Origin: Oscillospiraceae bacterium
GTDB lineage: Bacteria; Bacillota; Clostridia; Oscillospirales; UBA929
Assembly: GCA_031265355.1 (NCBI GenBank)
Contig: JAISCT010000011.1
Coordinates: 64,001 to 99,145, forward strand
DNA: 35,145 nt
Direction: 5' to 3'
In this document: positions 30,917 through 35,145 of the stretch, piece by piece
Position numbering within the stretch: the first letter of the stretch is position 1
Layout of the letters: each line of letters opens with the position of its first letter
Translations under genes and position numbers: made by a program
Notes under the pieces: generated by a model
Database searches by the model: none
What the model saw: the letters and a program-made list of their open reading frames with translations, nothing else
What the model was told of the DNA's origin: nothing

Positions 30917-32234
30917 CTGTTCTCCCTCCTTGCGCCGGAACTAACGGCAATATGACATATGTCCCAAACACACCATTGTCATGTTCGCGCAATACATGGC
31001 CATGATACTTCTCTACAATGGAATTCACATATTGTATCCCAATTCCGTGAAACCATTTGTCTTTCACGGTCAGATAATTCTCCCCCTCTCTTTTGATCTC
31101 ACCGTTGAAGCTATTTTTGATAGAAAGCACCAGATTTTTTCCCTTCACCAGAAGAGAAAAGGAAATAAATCTCGCTTGTCCCGTATCGCCAATGCGCTCA
31201 CAAGCTTCTATGGCATTGTCCAGCAGATTGCCTGCAATGGCACAGATATCATTGTCCTCAATGAGGTTGTTTTCGGGATATATAGTCTGTATATCAATTT
31301 CGATATTGCGAGAGTGTGCTAACAGCATTTTCGCACTTACCACGGCGTCCAGTACTGGATTTCCAGTTTGTAATGCAGTATTTTTCTGTGCGGGATCTAC
31401 ACTGATTTTCTCCAAATATTCCAATACTTTCTCAGATTTTCCGCTCTCGACCAATGCCCGCAAGGCAATCAGATTGTTCTTATATTCATGTCGCCATGTG
31501 CGCATATCAGTATACATGGCGTCAAGCTCCTTAAAAAAGTTTGACTCCAACTCCAGACGCTGCAAACGTGTGGAAAGATCAACATTGCGGGTCTCCTCGC
31601 GAACGAATATTTCATACATCAAAAATATTCCGATTAAGATAAACAAAAGCCCGACCGCAAGCCATATCAACATGTCGTTTGCCCTTGCATCAAAATTCGA
31701 TAGATTCAACAGAATAGAGAGCAGGCACAAAAAAGTTAATATGACCGTACAAAAAAGCACAAGGATAGGTTTCTTTTTCAAATTGTGCACATGGAGTTGT
31801 TTCTTTGCCAAAACAAAAAACAGTATAAGCTGGATGCTCTTGATCAAAATCATTGCAAGCAGCCGTGAGTGATCTTGATATTGCCGCGTACTTTCAATAC
31901 TTACATTGGTAAGAAGCGCGGCCAAACCTGCCCCTGCCAAAGAACTCCCGAGCATCAAAGCAAACACAAAAACAACGCCAAATACCTTCTGAAACAATTT
32001 GCCGCGTTTGGCCAAACACAGATAAACAATAAGAATTCCATGCGTTATATAGTCATAAAAAGACAAAGACAAAAAGGTGGCAATAAGCCCCCAAACAACC
32101 AGACACAGCCACACGCACAATTGCGGAGCCATGGACTTACTCTTGGAAACATATCGATTGTGTAGAAAATACACCTTCGCCAGGCACTCAACCAAAACAG
32201 CTAATGTCTCGATGACAATCCATTCTACTCTCAT
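30876..32234 (-). CDS. agrC: AgrC-like sensor histidine kinase (GHKL type)
   Basis: A 452-residue membrane receptor kinase. The first 210 residues hold six or more hydrophobic segments, the usual AgrC peptide-sensing module. A coiled coil (about 212-240) leads to the phosphoacceptor His249 (‘TWRHEYKNNL’), the HPK10/AgrC-type H box. The ATPase domain has an N box ‘GNLLDNAIEAC’ and a G box ‘GIGIQYVNSIVEKYHG’. It would bind the cyclic peptide made by AgrB from AgrD and phosphorylate the adjacent regulator. The ATG at 32234 is three bases after the agrA stop. Confidence 0.9.
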   Translation of the reverse strand: MRVEWIVIETLAVLVECLAKVYFLHNRYVSKSKSMAPQLCVWLCLVVWGLIATFLSLSFYDYITHGILIVYLCLAKRGKLFQKVFGVVFVFALMLGSSLAGAGLAALLTNVSIESTRQYQDHSRLLAMILIKSIQLILFFVLAKKQLHVHNLKKKPILVLFCTVILTFLCLLSILLNLSNFDARANDMLIWLAVGLLFILIGIFLMYEIFVREETRNVDLSTRLQRLELESNFFKELDAMYTDMRTWRHEYKNNLIALRALVESGKSEKVLEYLEKISVDPAQKNTALQTGNPVLDAVVSAKMLLAHSRNIEIDIQTIYPENNLIEDNDICAIAGNLLDNAIEACERIGDTGQARFISFSLLVKGKNLVLSIKNSFNGEIKREGENYLTVKDKWFHGIGIQYVNSIVEKYHGHVLREHDNGVFGTYVILPLVPAQGGRTDDSAHQKSNEQVE

Positions 32235-32237
32235 ATT

Positions 32238-32945
32238 TTATCGCTCCGTATATAAACGAACGAAGGCGTCATTGACTTTTTTCGAATTGTTGCGGCTGAT
32301 GGAGAGCGTTTCCCCGCTTGACAGAAGGAGCGAATCCTTATATACACAGTCTACTTTAAAAAGATTTACAATGCAAGAGCGGTGGCAACGAATGAAATAA
32401 TTCGGCAATATTTCACTCAATTCTTCGGCAGTCTTACGCAACTCATAGGTTTCCTTTTCAGTTTGAATACTAGCGGTATGAGACGACATAGAAATGTAAT
32501 AAATATCGTCATAGAAGAGCTTCATCTGCCCGTTTTCGTTCGACGCCACCAGCATGGCTTTCCGGCGGGAATTCCAAATGGTACACGCCTTGTCCATGAT
32601 CGGCAGCAGTTTTGCCGGCGAGAGAGGCTTGATCAAATAATGTAGGGCATTTACGTCATATCCTTTCAGGCTGTACTGAGCGAAGCTTGTGACGAAGACA
32701 ATCATCATATTTTTGTCTGTCTTTCGTATGTAGTGCGCCAATTCAATGCCTGTCATGCTTTTCATCTGGATGTCCAAAAAAACGAGATCGAATGAGATAT
32801 CCTCCGGCCATACGGCAATGAATGCCTCGGCACTGGGATAACAGAAGATATTCGTCTGCACCTTCCGGGAAGCCGCCCAATCCTCAACGGCATCGACGAG
32901 GCGCTGCTGCATGTTCGGCGCGTCGTCGCAGATGGCAATGCGCAC
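32238..32945 (-). CDS. agrA: AgrA-like LytTR response regulator
   Basis: A 235-residue regulator. The receiver (1-120) has Asp7/Asp8, the phosphorylation site Asp58 (‘LVFLDIQMKSM’) and a Lys in ‘YLIKPLSP’. The C-terminal LytTR DNA-binding domain (about 135-230) contains ‘YFIRCHRSCIVNL’, typical of the AgrA/VirR class. The start is GTG at 32945, with an AGGTGA site shortly upstream. It would be activated by agrC and control the agr promoter and other targets. The 90-bp gap upstream separates it from agrD. Confidence 0.9.
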   Translation of the reverse strand: MRIAICDDAPNMQQRLVDAVEDWAASRKVQTNIFCYPSAEAFIAVWPEDISFDLVFLDIQMKSMTGIELAHYIRKTDKNMMIVFVTSFAQYSLKGYDVNALHYLIKPLSPAKLLPIMDKACTIWNSRRKAMLVASNENGQMKLFYDDIYYISMSSHTASIQTEKETYELRKTAEELSEILPNYFIRCHRSCIVNLFKVDCVYKDSLLLSSGETLSISRNNSKKVNDAFVRLYTER

Positions 32946-33035
32946 GGGGAATCACCTCGCCTTATCGTGATAAGCGTACAGAACCACCTGTGGAAGCAAC
33001 ATGGGCTTTTCCACAGGCTGATTCTGTCAGAACGC

Positions 33036-33167
33036 TCATTTTGCCAGTTTTTCAGGCACTTTCGGCTGGTACCATCCCAGGTCACTCGTCAGCCCCGCGC
33101 CCTTTGACGCGACGCGGTATGTGAGCGCGGCAAGCGCTTTAGCAAGCGGATGCGTGAATTTTTTCAC
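33036..33167 (-). CDS. agrD: AgrD-like cyclic autoinducer peptide precursor
   Basis: A 43-residue peptide precursor starting with GTG at 33167; AAGGAGG (33182-33176) lies 8 bases upstream. The N-terminal part is basic and amphipathic (‘MKKFTHPLAKALAALTYRVA’), as AgrD needs to sit on the membrane. The signal region ‘TSDLGW’ is followed by the charged tail ‘YQPKVPEKLAK’. A YQPKxP or YEPxxP tail is the hallmark of clostridial AgrD. There is no Cys; Ser28 would have to close the ring as a lactone, as known for Staphylococcus intermedius group peptides. The likely ring is Ser28 to Trp32 or Tyr33 (inference). It is the first gene of the agr operon, upstream of agrA, not next to agrB. Confidence 0.83.
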   Translation of the reverse strand: MKKFTHPLAKALAALTYRVASKGAGLTSDLGWYQPKVPEKLAK

Positions 33168-33211
33168 AACCAAGCCCTCCTTCCCTTGCGTTTATCTGGA
33201 ACATTGAAGCC

Positions 33212-33240
33212 AGTATACCACGTTTGCCTGCCTTTGAGAA
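33212..33240 (-). promoter_or_regulatory. Predicted agr promoter
   Basis: On the minus strand TATACT (33217-33212) preceded by TGG, 17 bp from a poor -35 TTCTCA (33240-33235). The leader would be about 38 nt. The weak -35 is what an activator-dependent promoter such as agr P2 would show. Confidence 0.5.
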
Positions 33241-33261
33241 GATCTTGGCGCAAGTGGCGGT

Positions 33262-33305
33262 AAATTTGGCGCGAACGGTGAAGAACACCCATTCGCGCCA
33301 AATTT
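33262..33305. promoter_or_regulatory. 14-bp inverted repeat upstream of the agr promoter
   Basis: AAATTTGGCGCGAA (33262-33275) and its exact complement (33292-33305), spacer 16 bp. It sits roughly 20-65 bp upstream of the agr -35, where an activator would bind. A 13/14 match to one arm occurs at 30297-30310, just past agrB. Confidence 0.55.
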
Positions 33306-33381
33306 TGCCCGTTCATGCGGCGAAACACGGGTGGGCCCAACCTGTTTGACAGTGATGGCTTTTGTGTGTATGTCAAAACAT

Positions 33382-33411
33382 TTGACAAAATGCGCCCATC
33401 GGGTATACAAT
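33382..33411 (+). promoter_or_regulatory. Promoter of the DUF3791 cassette
   Basis: TTGACA (33382-33387) with TATACA (16 bp) or TACAAT (18 bp) at 33404-33411. The -35 is the right arm of TGTCAAA-ACA-TTTGACA (33371-33387). A third TTTGACA is at 33345-33351, so this may be an operator cluster. Confidence 0.55.
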
Positions 33412-33461
33412 CGTCACATACTTGAGTATGATTCACCCAATAAAGTTAGGGGGTGGCGAGG

Positions 33462-33701
33462 ATGGGTCAGAAGCGGGCGGAAATGACGCCGGAACAATCG
33501 TTTTTTTCAGTGTTCTGCATAGAAGCCGTGGCGGAAGCACTAGGCACAACGGGCGATAAAGTCTATGGAATGCTCACGGAGGATAGTGATATCCTCGACA
33601 GCTATATGATCCCTTGTTATGACGTGCTCCACACGCAGGGCAAAGAATGGGTTGTCAGCGACCTGCTCGGACTGATGAAAAAGCGAGGTGTGGTACAATG
33701 A
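33462..33701 (+). CDS. DUF3791-domain small protein
   Basis: A 79-residue protein resembling DUF3791 (‘FFSVFCIEAVAEALGTTGDK’, ‘YDVLHTQGKEWVVSDLLGLM’). In many Clostridia such proteins stand next to DUF3990 proteins in cassettes with toxin-antitoxin-like layout; the function is not established. The ATG at 33462 follows a G-rich stretch; a GTG at 33453 is an alternative start. The next frame begins at 33698 and overlaps its stop by 4 bp, so the genes form one unit. Confidence 0.7.
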   Translation: MGQKRAEMTPEQSFFSVFCIEAVAEALGTTGDKVYGMLTEDSDILDSYMIPCYDVLHTQGKEWVVSDLLGLMKKRGVVQ

Positions 33702-33760
33702 TACTGTACCACGGTTCGTATGATCAGTACATCAAATTCGTGGAAGCGAGGGAGATATGA
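33698..33760 (+). pseudogene. DUF3990 gene remnant reduced to 20 codons
   Basis: This short frame reads ‘MILYHGSYDQYIKFVEAREI’. ‘MILYHGS’ is the typical start of DUF3990 proteins, and the remainder resembles their C-terminal end. About 130-150 residues expected between the two are missing. It is still coupled to both neighbours by start-stop overlaps (ATGA at each side), so the deletion kept the operon structure. An independent small peptide is the alternative reading. Confidence 0.5.
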
Positions 33761-33993
33761 TGAAGGCAAACGCCGATATCAAGAACTACGTATATGACGG
33801 CGTGGTGAACGAATACGCAAAACTGGCCGGCGTTTCGCTCCGCGATGCCTTTGATACCCTGTACAAGTCACGCCTGTACGGCCAGATCCGCCGCGGCGTT
33901 TCCGATATGCACTGCCGCAGTGACGGCTACCTCGCGGAGGAATTGCTGCGCGAACAGCAAAATACAGCCCGCGCAAAGCAAGCGGCTCCATAA
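33757..33993 (+). CDS. Small DUF3791-cassette protein
   Basis: A 78-residue protein (‘YVYDGVVNEYAKLAGVSLRD’, ‘YKSRLYGQIRRGVSDMHCRS’, then ‘DGYLAEELLRE’) of the small family found third in DUF3791-DUF3990 cassettes. Function unknown. The ATG at 33757 overlaps the stop of the remnant; an adjacent ATG at 33760 has better spacing (5 bases) from GAGGGAG. It was probably translated with the two upstream frames. Confidence 0.65.
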   Translation: MMKANADIKNYVYDGVVNEYAKLAGVSLRDAFDTLYKSRLYGQIRRGVSDMHCRSDGYLAEELLREQQNTARAKQAAP

Positions 33994-34040
33994 AAACAAT
34001 TTACAATCGACAGCCAACCATGTACAATGGATGTGGTGGA

Positions 34041-34085
34041 CCTCTGTGCAGCCGGAGGGCAAACGCCCCGCCGCCGGCACAGAGG
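34041..34085. terminator. Stem-loop after the DUF3791 cassette
   Basis: CCTCTGTGC (34041-34049) pairs with GCACAGAGG (34077-34085) around a GC-rich loop. An A-rich rather than T-rich run follows on the plus strand, so termination is uncertain. Three ATTGTC(A/C)ATT copies follow at 34108, 34122 and 34129, just before the next gene. Confidence 0.4.
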
Positions 34086-34151
34086 CCCACAAAAAATATT
34101 GGGAATAATTGTCAATTATACATTGTCAATTGTCCATTGGGTTGTGAGAAG

Positions 34152-34730
34152 ATGGCGCGGTATGGGTTTGGCGGCGGGAAGACGGATCTGAAGATCTTCG
34201 TGTTGTATGTCATGCGCCATATATCGGATCCGGTTGCGTTCGACCAGATGAGCGAGATGGTGCTGATCGACGACAATATCAATTATTTCCTTTACTGCGA
34301 ATGTGTTGCCGAGCTGCTGGAGAGCGGACTCATGCGCAAGGAAACAGATAAGGACGGCCGGGAAACCTATCTCATCACGCCGCGCGGGAGCGAGACCGGC
34401 CGTATCGTCGAGAGCAGCGTTCCGTTTTCGCTTCGGCGAGCCGCCAAGGAAACCGTGCTGATTGTCCTCAACCGGATCCAGCGGCATGCGCGTCTTGAGG
34501 CCCATGTGATCGAACGGGACGGCGAACCGCTCGCGAGCATCAAAATGACGGACGGACGGGACGCGATTTTGCAAATGGAGCTCATGACAGGCAGCCATGC
34601 GCAGGCGCGGGAAATCTGCGGAAATTTTCTGCTCCACGCCGAACGCATCGTGGACCGCGTGCTCCGCTCTCTGTTGGAGCCGTACGACGACGAGGAGACG
34701 ACTGAGACAAAGGACGGGTTTTCCGAATAA
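34152..34730 (+). CDS. DUF4364 family protein
   Basis: A 192-residue protein of DUF4364, a family found mainly in Clostridia. The N-terminal half looks like a winged helix (‘DLKIFVLYVMRHISDPVAFD’, ‘YFLYCECVAELLESGLM’, ‘YLITPRGSETGRIVES’), so it may bind DNA. Its role is not established. The ATG at 34152 opens the conserved region; the frame is open back to 34020 without family resemblance. A clear terminator follows 28 bp after the stop. Confidence 0.82.
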   Translation: MARYGFGGGKTDLKIFVLYVMRHISDPVAFDQMSEMVLIDDNINYFLYCECVAELLESGLMRKETDKDGRETYLITPRGSETGRIVESSVPFSLRRAAKETVLIVLNRIQRHARLEAHVIERDGEPLASIKMTDGRDAILQMELMTGSHAQAREICGNFLLHAERIVDRVLRSLLEPYDDEETTETKDGFSE

Positions 34731-34757
34731 CTGACGAAGTTCAGGGGTTCAGGTGGC

Positions 34758-34795
34758 AAAAGGACCGCTTCCCGGTTGCGGGAGACGGTCCTTTT
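34758..34795. terminator. Bidirectional intrinsic terminator
   Basis: AAAAGGACCG (34758-34767) pairs with CGGTCCTTTT (34786-34795), with an inner TCCCG/CGGGA stem and then GTTGTTT on the plus strand. It lies between the convergent 3' ends of DUF4364 and the SLH gene and can serve both. Confidence 0.8.
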
Positions 34796-34810
34796 GTTGT
34801 TTGGAATCTA

Positions 34811-35145
34811 TTAGGCGGCGGACTGTGACGCTTCGCTTGTGGCGGCCGCCTTGGGGGACCAGATTTCGCTGCCGTCCGGCCGGACGGCGACGTTGTAGCG
34901 GTCATGGTCCGTGGAGGCCTCTACGATGTCTGCGTAGGCCCAGTGGGCCCTCGGCAGGTCGGTGAATGTCGCGATGTCTTCTGGGATATCCTCCGTGTGG
35001 AGGATGCGCTGCAGCATGCGGTTGATCACCGTCACGACCTGGGCTCTGCTCGTCCGCTCGTCCGGCCGGAAGGTGCCGTCCGGGAAGCCCTGGACCCAGC
35101 CGCGCGTCGCCGCGCTGTTGATGTAGCTGAGCGCCCAGTGTGTGG
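34811..35145 (-). CDS. SLH-domain protein, C-terminal part
   Basis: The last 111 codons of a larger gene entering from the right edge. The visible part is an S-layer homology region: ‘THWALSYINSAATRGWVQGF’ with ‘FPDGTFRPDERTSRAQVVTV’, then a second repeat beginning ‘FTDLPRAHWAYADIVEAS’. Such repeats hold a surface protein on the cell wall. The end is a short Ala/Ser-rich tail. An internal GTG at 35035 can start an open frame but sits in the middle of a repeat. What lies N-terminal cannot be seen. Confidence 0.85.
   Translation of the reverse strand, partial: THWALSYINSAATRGWVQGFPDGTFRPDERTSRAQVVTVINRMLQRILHTEDIPEDIATFTDLPRAHWAYADIVEASTDHDRYNVAVRPDGSEIWSPKAAATSEASQSAA

Overview
The window looks like a chromosome segment of an endospore-forming member of the Clostridia (Bacillota). 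The organism call rests on a sporulation sigma factor gene (sigK), a TIGR03960/TIGR03936-type radical SAM gene pair, BioY, DUF4364, SLH-domain proteins, agr-type peptide signalling and AGGAGG ribosome binding sites throughout. Most of the window is GC-rich. Positions about 26.3-29.6 kb are clearly AT-rich and look acquired.

Layout. 1-1.5 kb: start of a galactose ABC transporter operon read leftward (mglB, then a partial mglA). 1.8-2.5 kb: bioY with a consensus promoter inside a possible BirA-type operator. 2.5-5.4 kb: a 159-bp inverted-repeat element, then two coupled radical SAM genes. 5.4-9.4 kb: sigK, cut in two by a 3,260-bp skin-like element. The element carries a large serine recombinase, a small ORF and a DUF4143 ATPase. 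Joining the halves at the shared A-tract restores one 234-codon frame through the conserved region-2 sequence. 9.5-20.1 kb: a leftward signalling group (two hybrid histidine kinases with HPt domains, a lone receiver, a REC-HD-GYP protein), interrupted by an HTH-TetR regulator, exoA and an SLH-GH18 protein. 20.3-23.0 kb: an aminotransferase translationally coupled to purB. 23.4-26.2 kb: a cation diffusion facilitator, a Phd/RelE-type toxin-antitoxin pair and a second DUF4143 ATPase. 26.3-29.5 kb: an AT-rich leftward group with a secreted protein of unknown family, two membrane-anchored unknowns and an SdpI-like protein. 30.3-33.2 kb: an agr-type quorum-sensing locus read leftward in the order agrD-agrA-agrC-agrB. 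Its 43-residue agrD starts with GTG and is easily missed. 33.5-34.7 kb: a DUF3791-type cassette whose DUF3990 partner has shrunk to 20 codons, then DUF4364. The right end holds the C-terminus of an SLH-domain protein.

How the parts fit. The sigK half-genes, recombinase and attachment sites form a developmental DNA-rearrangement system: excision in the mother cell would restore sigma-K. The agr genes form a complete circuit of peptide, processing protease, sensor and regulator. The adjacent secreted-protein/SdpI island could be an output of it, but that link is inference. No tRNA, rRNA, CRISPR array or intact insertion sequence was seen.
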